DNA from: Gammaproteobacteria bacterium
GTDB taxonomy: Bacteria; Pseudomonadota; Gammaproteobacteria; Ga0077536
Reading direction: 5' to 3'
Assembly (NCBI GenBank): GCA_024235015.1
Contig: JACKNG010000002.1
Location: forward strand, 652,046 to 716,045
Length of the DNA stretch: 64,000 nucleotides
How positions within the stretch are numbered: position 1 is the first letter of the stretch; the number at the start of each line of letters is the position of its first letter. This document shows positions 50,638 to 59,630 of the stretch, piece by piece. Position numbers and translations under genes: made by a program. The notes beneath the pieces were generated by a model. The model was given only the letters and a program-made list of their open reading frames with translations, was not told where the DNA came from and did no database searches.

Positions 50638-51072
50638 TCAGTCCGGTGCGGGTTGCAGCACCGCCAGCGTCGCCCGCGACAGGCAGCACAGCTCGCCGGC
50701 GTCGTTGACGATCTCGACCTGCCAGACCTGCGTCGAGCGACCGACGTGGACCGGGCGCACCGTGCCGGTGACGTGACCCGCGCGCGCCGACTTGAGGTGA
50801 TTGCCATTCACCTCGAGCCCGACCACGCGGTGGTCCGGCGGCGCGGCGAAGGCCGCCGCGCAGGAAGCCAGGGTCTCGGCCAGCAGCAGCGAGGCACCGC
50901 CATGCAGGATGCGGTAGGGCTGCACCGTGCGCGCATCGACCGGCATGGTCGCGCGCATGTAGTCGGGCCCGATCTCGACGAACTCGATACCGAGGCTTGC
51001 GCAGGCCGTCTCGCGGTGCAGGTCGTTGATGTCGGCCGGGGTCACCGGCCGCGTCCACAGGGTCGTGTTCAT
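50638..51072 (-). CDS. PaaI-type hotdog thioesterase
   Basis: The 144-residue hotdog-fold protein has PYRILHGGASLLLAETLAS with the HGG motif, VVGLEVNGNHLKSARAGHVTG and VWQVEIVNDAGELCCLSRATLAVL. It hydrolyses acyl- or aryl-CoA thioesters, freeing CoA, and often guards catabolic CoA pools. ATG 51072 opens the domain directly (MNTTLWTRPVTPADI). It follows the DUF924 gene on the same strand. Confidence 0.9.
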   Translation of the reverse strand: MNTTLWTRPVTPADINDLHRETACASLGIEFVEIGPDYMRATMPVDARTVQPYRILHGGASLLLAETLASCAAAFAAPPDHRVVGLEVNGNHLKSARAGHVTGTVRPVHVGRSTQVWQVEIVNDAGELCCLSRATLAVLQPAPD

Positions 51073-51104
51073 GAGGTCCTGGCGGTGGGTGGCGGGCGTG
51101 GTGC

Positions 51105-51737
51105 TCAGGCGTCCTCGAGGTCGGCCGCGCCCTGGCCCCAGGCACTGCGATTCTCGGCGAGGTAGGCCGTCTCCTCCGCCGTGCACGCGCGCCCGAGCAG
51201 GAGGTTGCGATGGGGGAAACGGCCGAAGCGCCGGATCACCGCGCGGTGGTCGTAACCGGCCTTGAGCGCGGCACTCGTGATCGGATGCCAGGCCGGATCC
51301 GCCGCTGCGTGCAGGGCTTCGTAGCCGGCCACGCAGCGATCCTGCAGCGCGAGATCCTCGGCGTGTTCGAGCGGCATGTGGAGGATGATGCGCTCGGTCA
51401 GCGACAGCACCTGGTCGTGCCCCTGCTCGAACGCCTGCAGCGCGACGGTGCGCGCCCGCGCATCGCCGGCGAAGGCGCGCCCGCTGCCACGGAAGATGTT
51501 GCGCGGCAGCTGGTCGAGCAGGACGACCAGGGCCAGCGCCGGGCGTGCCTCGTCCACCCACTCGGGGTAGCCGCCGTCCAGGGCGTGGCGCACGGCATCG
51601 CCGAACTGCGCATCGATCGCGGCGTCGAAGGCGCGGTCGACGGTGAACCAGCGGTCGAGGCAGGCCCGCATCGCCGCGACGTCGTCGAGGCGCGTGCCGA
51701 AATAGAAATCGAGAACCTGGGCGGGGGTAACCTGCAC
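51105..51737 (-). CDS. DUF924 family protein
   Basis: The product is 210 residues from a GTG (51737); another GTG three codons upstream is possible. DUF924 signatures are present: TPAQVLDFYFGTRLDD, LALVVLLDQLPRNIFRGSGRAFAGD split across helices, IILHMPLEHAEDLALQDR, and the terminal IRRFGRFPHRNLLLGR. The fold is helical and TPR-like, and the function is unestablished. It lies 32 bases upstream of the thioesterase. Confidence 0.88.
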   Translation of the reverse strand: MQVTPAQVLDFYFGTRLDDVAAMRACLDRWFTVDRAFDAAIDAQFGDAVRHALDGGYPEWVDEARPALALVVLLDQLPRNIFRGSGRAFAGDARARTVALQAFEQGHDQVLSLTERIILHMPLEHAEDLALQDRCVAGYEALHAAADPAWHPITSAALKAGYDHRAVIRRFGRFPHRNLLLGRACTAEETAYLAENRSAWGQGAADLEDA

Positions 51738-51885
51738 CGTCTTCACCTGGTCGAGCCTGGCGGATGGCCGGGTGTGGACGACCACCGCCCGGCCCTGGAT
51801 AAAGCCGGCGACAGGATACCCCCGATCGAGGGGTCGGGGCAGGTTTGTCGGACGGGCGACGGGCGCGGCGCGGCGCCCGCGCGCC

Positions 51886-52350
51886 TCAGGCGCCCGGACG
51901 CCGCCCCTGCAGTTCGAACAACTGGGCGAGATCGCCCACGCCGAGCGTCCCGACCACGTTGTGGGCATCGTCGAGGACGTCGAAGACCACGCCGTCGGCG
52001 CTGCCGCGGGTCTGGTAGACGACGATGGCGCCGTCCGCCCCGCCGCCCTCGGCATGCGGGTCGGTGGCCGCCGGCGCCGAGGTGTAGCTGCCCTGCGGGC
52101 GCACCTCGCGCAGGTCCCCGGCGGGCTCGTAGATGCGGTGCTCGCCCTGCACCACGGTGGTGTTGGTGTGGGCACGGTGGCGATGCAGGAAGATGCGTTC
52201 GCCGGGCACGAAGCGCAGCGCGAAGTCGGCGATCTCGTTGTCCGGATCGACGTCGATGATGGTGTAGTGGAAGTGCTCGAACTCGCCGAGCTGGCGCCAG
52301 TTGATGCTGGCGTCGTCGAAGCGCACGAGGGCGGCTTGTCGCTGGGTCAT
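51886..52350 (-). CDS. Cupin-like protein
   Basis: The predicted 154-residue protein starts at 52350 behind AAGGAGGA. A beta-barrel cupin is suggested by FVPGERIFLHRHRAHTNTTVVQGEHRIYE, which supplies two candidate metal His and the conserved Gly/Glu turn, and by VVYQTRGSADGVVFDVLDDA. Related proteins are annotated as cupin-domain or dihydroxyacetophenone-dioxygenase-like. The activity is unknown. It is divergent from formamidase. Confidence 0.75.
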   Translation of the reverse strand: MTQRQAALVRFDDASINWRQLGEFEHFHYTIIDVDPDNEIADFALRFVPGERIFLHRHRAHTNTTVVQGEHRIYEPAGDLREVRPQGSYTSAPAATDPHAEGGGADGAIVVYQTRGSADGVVFDVLDDAHNVVGTLGVGDLAQLFELQGRRPGA

Positions 52351-52538
52351 GGGCGGGATCCTCCTTGGTCCGGGGCGAAGGCCCGGCTCGCTGCCCAAGC
52401 TACTGCCGCGACCTGCGCGCAGACAGGGCAATTTGCCCGCTGCGCGGCCGGTGTCGGCCCGCATGGCCCGCGCGTGTCCGGCGCCAGGGCGTCGACTAGA
52501 ATGCCTGCCTCAACACGCATTTCCGGGGAGGCAGAACG

Positions 52539-53615
52539 ATGCGCACGATCAAGCGCCGCAAGGTTCAGAAATACGCTTTCGACAACCGCGACAAGCCTTG
52601 TCTCAGGGTCAAGCCGGGCGAGACCTTCCGGGTCGAGACCGACGACGCCCTGTCCGGCATGATCGCCGACGACAGCGATCATCCCAAGGTGATGGGCTTC
52701 GAGGGCAAGCATTTCGCGAGCCTCGCCAAGGCCACCCCCGGCCTGTTCAACCCGGTGGTCGGCCCGATTTACGTCGACGGTTGCAAGGCCGGCGACGTGT
52801 TGGCCGTACACATCGACTGGATCGATCCGTGGCGCTACGGCTTCTCCGGCATCATTCCCGGCATGGGACCGCTCGGCGACTCGCTGCGCTACAAGGACTG
52901 CACCGACGGTTACGTCCACGTCATCGAGCACCTGCCGGGGCCGAGCGGCCACACCCGCGACGGCTGGGGCAAGTACTCCGATTCGCTGACCTGGAAGCTC
53001 GAACCCTTCATCGGCACGCTGGCCACCGCGCCCGAGCGCGAGGTCTTCACCTCGGTGCTCGGCCAGGGCCCCTTCGGCGGCAACATCGACTGCCGCGACA
53101 TCCGCGCCGGCCACACCGTCTACCTGAACAGTTACAACGACGGCGGCCTGCTCTACATCGGCGACTGTCACGGCGGCCAGGGCGATACCGAGTTCACCGG
53201 CATCGCCGACGAGACCCGCGCCACCGTGCAGCTTTCCTGCACGGTGGTGAAGAACAAGCGCCTGCCCTGCGTGCGCATCGAGAAGCCGGATTCGATCGTC
53301 GCCGTCGGCATCAACCGACCGCTCGAACACGCCGTCTACGACGCCACCGCCAACCTCATGCAATGGCTCGAAGAGGACTACGGCGTACCACCGCGCGATC
53401 TCTACGTACGCATGTCCTGCGACCCCGAGTTCCGCATCCGCGTCTACCAGATGGTGCGCATCTCGACCATCGAGCACGTCGCCGGCGCGGAATATCCCAA
53501 GGAGCGGCTGTTCAACGCCTACAAGTCGTCACGTGCGCGGGCCACGCAGAAGACGCCGGCGAAGAAGGTGGCGAAGAAGGCGAGCGCGAAGAAGAAACCG
53601 GCGCGCAAGGCCTGA
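52539..53615 (+). CDS. Acetamidase/formamidase family amidohydrolase with a lysine-rich tail
   Basis: The 358-residue protein has the FmdA/AmdA fold: VKPGETFRVETDDALSGMI, FNPVVGPIYVDGCKAGDVLAVHI (in two pieces), HTRDGWGKYSD, FGGNIDCRDIRAGHTVYL, and YIGDCHGGQGDTEFTGIA. It hydrolyses formamide or acetamide to ammonia and acid, and could act after dimethylformamidase products or on nitrogen sources. The last 25 residues form a Lys/Ala-rich tail (TPAKKVAKKASAKKKPARKA) not usual for the family. Its ribosome binding site is GGGGAGG. Confidence 0.88.
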   Translation: MRTIKRRKVQKYAFDNRDKPCLRVKPGETFRVETDDALSGMIADDSDHPKVMGFEGKHFASLAKATPGLFNPVVGPIYVDGCKAGDVLAVHIDWIDPWRYGFSGIIPGMGPLGDSLRYKDCTDGYVHVIEHLPGPSGHTRDGWGKYSDSLTWKLEPFIGTLATAPEREVFTSVLGQGPFGGNIDCRDIRAGHTVYLNSYNDGGLLYIGDCHGGQGDTEFTGIADETRATVQLSCTVVKNKRLPCVRIEKPDSIVAVGINRPLEHAVYDATANLMQWLEEDYGVPPRDLYVRMSCDPEFRIRVYQMVRISTIEHVAGAEYPKERLFNAYKSSRARATQKTPAKKVAKKASAKKKPARKA

Positions 53616-53649
53616 ACCGGCGCTGCCGCACTGCGATCGGCCGCCGGCG

Positions 53650-54153
53650 ATGACGCCGACACTGGCCGAACTGTTCGACAGCCTGCCGCAGCGCGGGCGG
53701 GTCACCTGGCTCGGCAGCCGTCCGGCGCGGCGCGCACCGCTCGCCGCCTGCGCGACGCTGGTGCTCGACGCGGCCGGCGGCATCGTCGGCGATCACTACG
53801 CGGGCCGGTCGGGGCGTCGCCAGGTGACCCTGGTCCAGCACGAACACCTCGCCGTGATCGCCGCGCTGCTCGCCGACGCGCGGCCCAGGTCTCCTGCCGC
53901 GACCGTCGATCCCGCCCTGCTCCGCCGCAACGTCGTCGTCGCCGGCATCAACCTCGCCGCGCTGGCGAAGCGCCGCTTCCGCATCGGCGCGGTGCTGCTC
54001 GAAGGCACCGGCGCCTGCCACCCCTGCTCGCGCATGGAGGAAACCTTCGGCGCCGGCGGCTACAACGCGGTACGCGGCCATGGCGGCATCACCGCGCGGA
54101 TCGTCGAAGGCGGCATCGTCGCGTGCGGCGATGCGGTCGTACTCGCGCCGTGA
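53650..54153 (+). CDS. MOSC-domain protein
   Basis: The 167-residue protein has a MOSC domain: GIVGDHYAGRSGRRQVTLVQHEHL, LLRRNVVVAGINLAAL, FRIGAVLLEGTGACHPC and the sulfur-carrying Cys region HPCSRME, then GGYNAVRGHGGITARIV. MOSC proteins transfer sulfur or handle molybdenum cofactor-dependent reactions such as N-hydroxylamine reduction. It starts 34 bases after the formamidase stop. Confidence 0.87.
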   Translation: MTPTLAELFDSLPQRGRVTWLGSRPARRAPLAACATLVLDAAGGIVGDHYAGRSGRRQVTLVQHEHLAVIAALLADARPRSPAATVDPALLRRNVVVAGINLAALAKRRFRIGAVLLEGTGACHPCSRMEETFGAGGYNAVRGHGGITARIVEGGIVACGDAVVLAP

Positions 54154-54274
54154 GGGCCGCGCGCACGGCGAACATTACCAAGCTTTAAGCTGGCGGCCAC
54201 GCTCCGGCAACGTGGCCTGGCCTACGCTCTTTACATCGATGCCACCCCGGCACCGTTGTAAAGGAGATACCGCC

Positions 54275-54622
54275 ATGAAAAGAAGCCATGCAATCGCAGC
54301 CGTCGCGCTCGGCGCGCTGCTCACCGGTGGGGTCGCCGCGGCCGAACATGACACCAGCACGTCGACCAAGAGCCCCAAGGACTACACCTGCGAGGATCTC
54401 CTCGTCACCGACATGGAATACGTGCCGGAGGTGGTCTACTGGCACGACGGCTGGAACGCCAAGGACGAGGTCCTGAGCGAGGTCATCGACGAGGACTGGA
54501 TGCCGGTCGAGGTCGACCAGGTCTGGTCGGAATGCCAGAAGGATCCCTCGAAGAAGGTTGGCGACGTGGTGGCCGCCCAACGCGCGACGCAGCACGCCAC
54601 CAAGCACCACGCCAAGAAGTAA
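54275..54622 (+). CDS. hdeA: HdeA-family acid-stress chaperone
   Basis: This 115-residue periplasmic protein has a signal peptide (HAIAAVALGALLTGGVAAA) and an HdeA domain with two Cys for the family disulfide (DYTCEDLL and VWSECQKD) and VPEVVYWHDGW. HdeA prevents aggregation of periplasmic proteins at low pH. The C-terminus ends in a His/Lys-rich tail (ATQHATKHHAKK). AAGGAG precedes the ATG by 8 bases. A 7-bp inverted repeat (GGCCACG / CGTGGCC, about 54195-54217) lies in its upstream region. Confidence 0.87.
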   Translation: MKRSHAIAAVALGALLTGGVAAAEHDTSTSTKSPKDYTCEDLLVTDMEYVPEVVYWHDGWNAKDEVLSEVIDEDWMPVEVDQVWSECQKDPSKKVGDVVAAQRATQHATKHHAKK

Positions 54623-54642
54623 GCGGGCGACGCTCTCCCGCT

Positions 54643-54819
54643 TCAGCGCCCGTCGCGCACGCGGCAGCTGAACGAGAGCACGCGCAACAGGCGTACGGCG
54701 ACGACCTCGTCGTCGTGCGCCGCTTCGGCCGCGTCGCGCGCGGCGGCCGCCGTCTCCGCCTCGACGGTGATACTGCGCTCGCCGCCGGCGCCGCGCAGCC
54801 GCACCTCGTAGGCGTTCAT
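54643..54819 (-). CDS. 58-residue protein downstream of the acyl-CoA dehydrogenases
   Basis: A short frame begins 10 bases after the stop of the acyl-CoA dehydrogenase at 54830. The product (NAYEVRLRGAGGERSITVEA, then an alanine-rich helix DAAEAAHDDEVVAVRLLRV) looks like a small strand-strand-helix protein. The codon pattern is that of a real gene in this GC-rich genome, but the ribosome binding site is weak. Function is unknown. Confidence 0.5.
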   Translation of the reverse strand: MNAYEVRLRGAGGERSITVEAETAAAARDAAEAAHDDEVVAVRLLRVLSFSCRVRDGR

Positions 54820-54829
54820 CGCGCCCGGC

Positions 54830-55969
54830 TCAGAAACCGGCCAGGCGGGCGTAGCGGTCGCGGTGGTAGGCGGCGTCGCCGAAGGTCTGCTGGGCGACCC
54901 GTGCGCGCTTGAGGAAGAAGCCGATCTCCTCGGCGTCGGTCATGCCGATGCCGCCGTGCATCTGCACCGCCTCGTTGCTGACCAGCTCCAGCATCTCGCA
55001 GGCCTGCGCCTTGGCCAGGCTGGCCAGGGCCGGCGCCTCGGCGCTGTCGGCATCGAGCGCATCGAGTGCGGCCAGCACCGCCGAGCGAGTCAGCTCGATC
55101 TCGCAGTACATCAGTGCGGCACGGTGCTTGAGCGCCTGGAAAGCGCCGATCTTCTGGCCGAACTGCTCGCGCAGCTTGAGGTAGGCGACGGTGCGCTCGA
55201 AGGCTTCGAGTCCGCTGCCGAGCATCTCGGCGGCGAGCCCGGCACGGGCGCCGTCGAGGGCGCGTTCGAGCGCCGGGTAGCCTTCGCCGATCGTGCCCAG
55301 TACCGCGTCGGCGCCGACGTTGACGCCGGCGAACTCGACCCGCGCGGCATTGCGTGAATCAACCATGGCGGTCCGCGTGACGCGGACGCCGGCGCTGGCG
55401 GCCGGCACCAGCAGCAGGGTGATGCCGTCGGTGGCGTCGACCGCGCCGTGGCTGCGCGCGACGACGACGAAATGATCAGCGACGTGGCCGTCGAGGACGA
55501 AGCGCTTGGTGCCGTCGATACGCAGGCCACCGTCGACCGCGGTCACGGTGGTCGCGATGCGGTCGGGCGCATGGCGTGCGCCCTCGTCGATGGCCAGCGC
55601 CAGCAGGCACTCGCCGGCGGCGACCGCCGGCAGGATGGCCTCGCGCTGCGCCTCGCTGCCGGCCGCCAGGACCAGCGGCGCGGCACTCAGCACGGTGGCG
55701 ACCAGCGGCGAGGCGGCGAGCGTACGCCCGGCCTCCTCCAGGATCTGGCCGAGCCCGCGGTAGCCGAAGCCGGCACCGCCGTAGGCCTCGGGCAGGAGCA
55801 CGCCGGCCCAGCCCATGTCGGCCATCTCGGCCCAGGCGGCGCGCTCGAAGCCGTCCGCATCATGCTCGTCGCGCAGGCGGCGCAGGGCCGCCACCGGCAG
55901 GCGTTCGCCGAAGTACTCGTGCGCGCCGCGCTTGAGGATGGTCTCTTCTTCGTTCAGTACGAGGTTCAT
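54830..55969 (-). CDS. Acyl-CoA dehydrogenase (probable beta chain of a heteromeric pair)
   Basis: The 379-residue protein has an acyl-CoA dehydrogenase fold, with LLPEAYGGAGFGYRGLGQIL, LKLREQFGQKIGAFQALKHR and the FAD-binding QMHGGIGMTDAEEIGFFLKR. Its second position beside another dehydrogenase (55979) and its weaker motif conservation fit the subunit arrangement of FadE-type alpha2beta2 enzymes known from steroid side-chain breakdown. It would oxidise an acyl-CoA to the 2-enoyl-CoA. Its ribosome binding site is GAGGGGGAG. Confidence 0.9.
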   Translation of the reverse strand: MNLVLNEEETILKRGAHEYFGERLPVAALRRLRDEHDADGFERAAWAEMADMGWAGVLLPEAYGGAGFGYRGLGQILEEAGRTLAASPLVATVLSAAPLVLAAGSEAQREAILPAVAAGECLLALAIDEGARHAPDRIATTVTAVDGGLRIDGTKRFVLDGHVADHFVVVARSHGAVDATDGITLLLVPAASAGVRVTRTAMVDSRNAARVEFAGVNVGADAVLGTIGEGYPALERALDGARAGLAAEMLGSGLEAFERTVAYLKLREQFGQKIGAFQALKHRAALMYCEIELTRSAVLAALDALDADSAEAPALASLAKAQACEMLELVSNEAVQMHGGIGMTDAEEIGFFLKRARVAQQTFGDAAYHRDRYARLAGF

Positions 55970-55978
55970 GGCTCCCCC

Positions 55979-57163
55979 TCAATCCGGCAGGCCGAGCACG
56001 CGCTTGGCGATGACGTTCAACTGCACCTCGGAGGTGCCGCCCTCGATCGAGTTGCCCTTGGAGCGCAGCCAGGTGCGGCAGATCTCGATCTCCTGGTCGC
56101 TGAAGCCCTCACCTGCCCAGCCTAGCGCGTTGTGGCCGGCGCATTTCATGATGAGTTCGAACTTGGCCTTGTTCTGCTCCGTACCGTAGTACTTGAACAT
56201 CGACGACAGGCCGCCGGAGGCGGTGCCGGTCTCGCTCTCCTGCGCGGCGCGGCGGATGGTCAGGCCGAAGGCGCGGTCCTTCATGACGTGGCGCGCCACG
56301 GCGTCGCGCAGCGCGGGCTCGGCGATGCGTCCGTCCTCTTCGGCCAGGTAGTGCTGGGCGACGACGTCGACCGGCGGCACCGTGCCGCCGATGGTGCGGC
56401 CGATCTCGGCGATCATGCCGCGCTCGTGCTGGAGCAGTTCCTTGGCGATGGTCCAGCCCTGGTTGAGGCCGCCGACGAGGTTGTCCTTGGGCACGCGGAC
56501 GTCGGTGAAGAAGGTCTCGCAGAACACCGAGGCGCCGCTGATGAGGGTGATCGGGCGCGTCTCCACCCCTGCGCTCGCCATGTCGAACAGGATGAAGGAG
56601 ATGCCGTTGTGCTTGGTGCTGGTGTCGGTGCGCACGAGGCAGAAGATCCAGTCGGCGTAATTGGCGTAGGAGGTCCAGATCTTCTGGCCGTTGATCAGGT
56701 AGTGGTCGCCCTGGTCCTCGCAGCGCGTCTTGAGCGAGGCGAGGTCGGAACCGGCGCCGGGCTCGGAGTAGCCCTGGCACCAGCGGATCTCGCCGCGCGC
56801 GATCTTCGGCAGGTGTTCGCGCTTCTGCGCCTCGCTGCCGTACTTGAGCAGCACCGGGCCGAGCATCCAGATGCCGAACGAGGCCAGCGGCTGGCGGCAC
56901 TTGAGCCGGGCCATCTCCTCGCGCAGTACCTGGGCCTGGTCGGCGTCGAGACCGGCACCGCCGTACTCGACCGGCCAGGTCGGCACGGTCCAGCCGCGCG
57001 CGGCGACGCGCTCCAGCCACAGCTTGCTGTCGGGGTTCTTGAACGTCGCCTTGCGCCCGCCCCACACGCGCTCCTCGTCGGGCAGGGGCGTGCGCATGGC
57101 CGGCGGGCAGTTCTCTTCCAGCCAGGCGCGCGCTTCGGCGCGGAATTCCTCCAGTGCTTGCAC
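55979..57163 (-). CDS. Acyl-CoA dehydrogenase (probable alpha chain of a heteromeric pair)
   Basis: The 394-residue protein has the N-terminus EEFRAEARAWLEENCPPAMR typical of FadE proteins. It also has GAGLDADQAQVLREEMAR, WCQGYSEPGAGSDLASLKTR (FAD/substrate), DHYLINGQKIWTSYANYADW and KSIEGGTSEVQLNVIAKRVLGL-type end (here GNSIEGGTSEVQ). It lies 9 bases upstream of the second dehydrogenase on the same strand. Probably an FAD enzyme of beta-oxidation for a bulky or branched acyl-CoA. Confidence 0.92.
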   Translation of the reverse strand: MQALEEFRAEARAWLEENCPPAMRTPLPDEERVWGGRKATFKNPDSKLWLERVAARGWTVPTWPVEYGGAGLDADQAQVLREEMARLKCRQPLASFGIWMLGPVLLKYGSEAQKREHLPKIARGEIRWCQGYSEPGAGSDLASLKTRCEDQGDHYLINGQKIWTSYANYADWIFCLVRTDTSTKHNGISFILFDMASAGVETRPITLISGASVFCETFFTDVRVPKDNLVGGLNQGWTIAKELLQHERGMIAEIGRTIGGTVPPVDVVAQHYLAEEDGRIAEPALRDAVARHVMKDRAFGLTIRRAAQESETGTASGGLSSMFKYYGTEQNKAKFELIMKCAGHNALGWAGEGFSDQEIEICRTWLRSKGNSIEGGTSEVQLNVIAKRVLGLPD

Positions 57164-57229
57164 GGTATCAAACCCTCCGCTCGCTGTGTCGACCGACTCG
57201 GCGACAGATAATCTAAAGACTTACACCTC

Positions 57230-57242
57230 GGTGTCAGACACC
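57230..57242. repeat. GGTGTCAGACACC palindrome
   Basis: A single 13-base copy of the same core found doubled at 4899-4934. It lies between the dehydrogenase start and the hydrolase stop; the hydrolase stop codon (57234-57236) is inside it. Confidence 0.6.
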
Positions 57243-58130
57243 ACCACCATCGGCGCCGATGAAGCCCTGCACCAGTTCCATGAAACGCTCGAACTGGTCG
57301 TGGTGCAGCCAGTGCCCGGCGTTGTCCAGCGTCTCGATGCGCGCATTGCGGAAGTACTGCGCGCGGCCGTCTTCGGCCGGGTTGGACGCGAAACTCTCGT
57401 TGCCGTAGAGCAGCAGGGTCGGGCAGGTGATGTTACTCCACAGGCGCTGGACGTCGGCCTGCGGCATGTCGTAGGCCGGCCACGAGCGCACGTAGTTGTC
57501 GAACTTCCACGAGTAGGTGCCGTCCTCGTTCTGGTTGACGCCGTGGATGGTCAGGTGGCGCGCACGCTCGGGCGAGAGATGCTTGTTTTCCGCCTGCATG
57601 CGCTGGTAGGCGTCCTCGATCGAGGCATAGCGGCGCGGCAGGCGGCCGGCGAGTTGGCGCTTGTCGTCGATCCAGCCGCGCAGGCGTTCGTCGAGGCCGA
57701 TGGCGTCGCGCTCGGCGAGCTTGGTGGGCGAGAAGCCGAGGCCCTCGATGGCGACGAGGCGGCGCACCGTGTCCGGGTAGCAACCGGTGTAGCGCAGCGC
57801 GATGTTACCGCCCAGCGAGTGGGCGACGATGGTGACCGGCGCGAGCTGCTGCTGGTGGATGAGCTGGGCGAGATCGTAGATGTAGCACTCCATCGGGTAG
57901 TGGCCGTCGGTCGACCACTCGCTGTCGCCGTGGCCGCGGAGATCCGGCGCGATGATGTGCCACTGATCGCGCAGCGCCTCGGCCACCCAGTCCCAGTTGC
58001 GGCAGTGATCGCGGCCGCCGTGGAGCAGCAGCAGGGGTGGCGCCTCGGGGTTACCCCAGTCGACGTAGTGCAGGCGCAGGCGCTGCGAGAAGTAGCTGTG
58101 CGAAGTCGGTCCGGGTGTGGCTGGGCTCAT
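57234..58130 (-). CDS. Alpha/beta hydrolase
   Basis: The 298-residue protein has an alpha/beta hydrolase fold: oxyanion region LLLLHGGRDHCRNWDW, IIAPDLRGHGDSEWS, nucleophile elbow VAHSLGGNIALRY with Ser105, TLLLYGNESFASNP and the C-terminal His in LDNAGHWLHHDQF. This is the MhpC/epoxide hydrolase-like lineage, and the substrate is unknown. It is on the same strand as the acyl-CoA dehydrogenases, 70 bases upstream of them, so likely part of the same catabolic unit. Confidence 0.88.
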   Translation of the reverse strand: MSPATPGPTSHSYFSQRLRLHYVDWGNPEAPPLLLLHGGRDHCRNWDWVAEALRDQWHIIAPDLRGHGDSEWSTDGHYPMECYIYDLAQLIHQQQLAPVTIVAHSLGGNIALRYTGCYPDTVRRLVAIEGLGFSPTKLAERDAIGLDERLRGWIDDKRQLAGRLPRRYASIEDAYQRMQAENKHLSPERARHLTIHGVNQNEDGTYSWKFDNYVRSWPAYDMPQADVQRLWSNITCPTLLLYGNESFASNPAEDGRAQYFRNARIETLDNAGHWLHHDQFERFMELVQGFIGADGGGV

Positions 58131-58249
58131 GATGTCGTACGGATCGTTGCTGGTGTCACGCGACGGCTGCGCGACGGAGGCCGACAGTTTACTTGCCACC
58201 ACTGCGCCCTGCACGGCGACCCGTCGCCGCTGCGCAGGCGCGGCCAGGT

Positions 58250-59617
58250 TCAGGCCGACGGCTCGGCAATCGCACGCGCGGCCAACGCCGCCCGCACCTC
58301 GGCGTGCCGCGCCCGCGTCAGCGGGTAGTTCCAGATGAAGGCCACCGAGGCGACGAAGAACAGTTCCGGCACCAGGCAGAAGGACAGGTGCAGCGCACGC
58401 AGGCCGGTCGCATCGTTGACCCCCACCGGGTCGAAACCGAGCACCGCCACCAGCGGCAGGGCGATGCCGGCGGCGATGCCGATGGCGAGCTTGTCGGCCA
58501 TGCCCCACAGCGCCATGAACAGGGCGCCGCGCTGTTCGCCCGAGGCCAGCTGGTCCTCGTCGATGACGTCGGCCGCCATCGACGGCGCCAGGATCGGCAC
58601 CACCGGGGCGAGCAGCCCGGTGAAGACGTTGAGCAGGGTGTAGAGCTGCCAGTGCCCGGGCGGCATGATCAGCACCAGCGAGAAGATCGCGATCTGCACC
58701 AGCGACAGCACCGCCAGCATGCGATGTTTCTCGAAGCGCGGGGCGAGGCGCACGATGACCGGCGTGCCGACGAGTTGGGCGACGAGGTAGACGAGCACGA
58801 TGATCGGCCACTCGTTCTGCGCCGCGCCGAGGTACTGGGTGGCGAAGAACACGAACAGGGTATTGATCGAGTTCCAGCCGATGGCCGCGCACATGCCCGA
58901 GGCGAGCAGGCGCATGAAGGCGCGGTTGCCGAGCACCAGCCTGAGGCCGCCACGCAGGTCGGCCTGGCCACGGCGCGCGAACGTCGGCTGGCGCACTGCG
59001 AGCAGCAGCCACGGCACCGCGACAACCAGCAGGCCGATCGTCACCCAGGCCAGCAGGCGCAGGGTCGGCGCGAGGCTGTCCGGCCGTGGCGCGGCGAAGG
59101 CCGTGACGCCGGCATCGGCCAGGCCGATGACCACCAACGGCGCGACGATGGCGAAGGTCGAGCCGAGCAGGCCGCCCCAGATGCGCGCGCCGCTGATGCG
59201 CGAGCGCTCGTGGTAGTCGGCCGAGATCTCCGCCACCCAGGCCGACAGGGGAATGCCGATCAGGGTCCAGCCGAGGTAGAGCAGCGCGACGGAGACGAAC
59301 AGGTAGAGCGGCCCCGGCGCGGCCGGCGGCACGAACACGGCGAGCGTCGCCACCGCCATCACCGGCAGGCCGAGGGCTATCCACAGGCCGCGGCGGCCGA
59401 AACGCGTCGGCGTGCGGTCAGACAGGGTGCCGATGAGCGGATCGGTGATGACGTCGGTGATGCGCACGAGGGTCAGGATCAGGCCGATCGAAGCCAGGCC
59501 CACGCCGAGTTCACGGGCGTAGAAGGGCGTCAGGTAGAGCACCAGCGGCAGGCCGCCGGTGGACAGCGGTACGCTGAGCAGGCCGAAGGCGGTCAGCTCG
59601 CGCAGCGACAGCTTCAC
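58250..59617 (-). CDS. MFS transporter of the GPH/MelB-like (MFS_2) type
   Basis: The 455-residue protein has about 12 membrane helices and GPH-family features: RITDVITDPLIGTLSDRTPTRFGRRG early (shown in two parts, VITDPLIGTLSDRT and RFGRRGLW), GIPLSAWVAEISADYHERSRI and VPILAPSMAADVIDEDQLASG. Members take up sugars, organic acids or other substrates with a cation. It is likely to import a substrate for the neighbouring hydrolase and dehydrogenases, but this is inference. Confidence 0.88.
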   Translation of the reverse strand: MKLSLRELTAFGLLSVPLSTGGLPLVLYLTPFYARELGVGLASIGLILTLVRITDVITDPLIGTLSDRTPTRFGRRGLWIALGLPVMAVATLAVFVPPAAPGPLYLFVSVALLYLGWTLIGIPLSAWVAEISADYHERSRISGARIWGGLLGSTFAIVAPLVVIGLADAGVTAFAAPRPDSLAPTLRLLAWVTIGLLVVAVPWLLLAVRQPTFARRGQADLRGGLRLVLGNRAFMRLLASGMCAAIGWNSINTLFVFFATQYLGAAQNEWPIIVLVYLVAQLVGTPVIVRLAPRFEKHRMLAVLSLVQIAIFSLVLIMPPGHWQLYTLLNVFTGLLAPVVPILAPSMAADVIDEDQLASGEQRGALFMALWGMADKLAIGIAAGIALPLVAVLGFDPVGVNDATGLRALHLSFCLVPELFFVASVAFIWNYPLTRARHAEVRAALAARAIAEPSA

Positions 59618-59630
59618 CGCGCGGCAGCCG

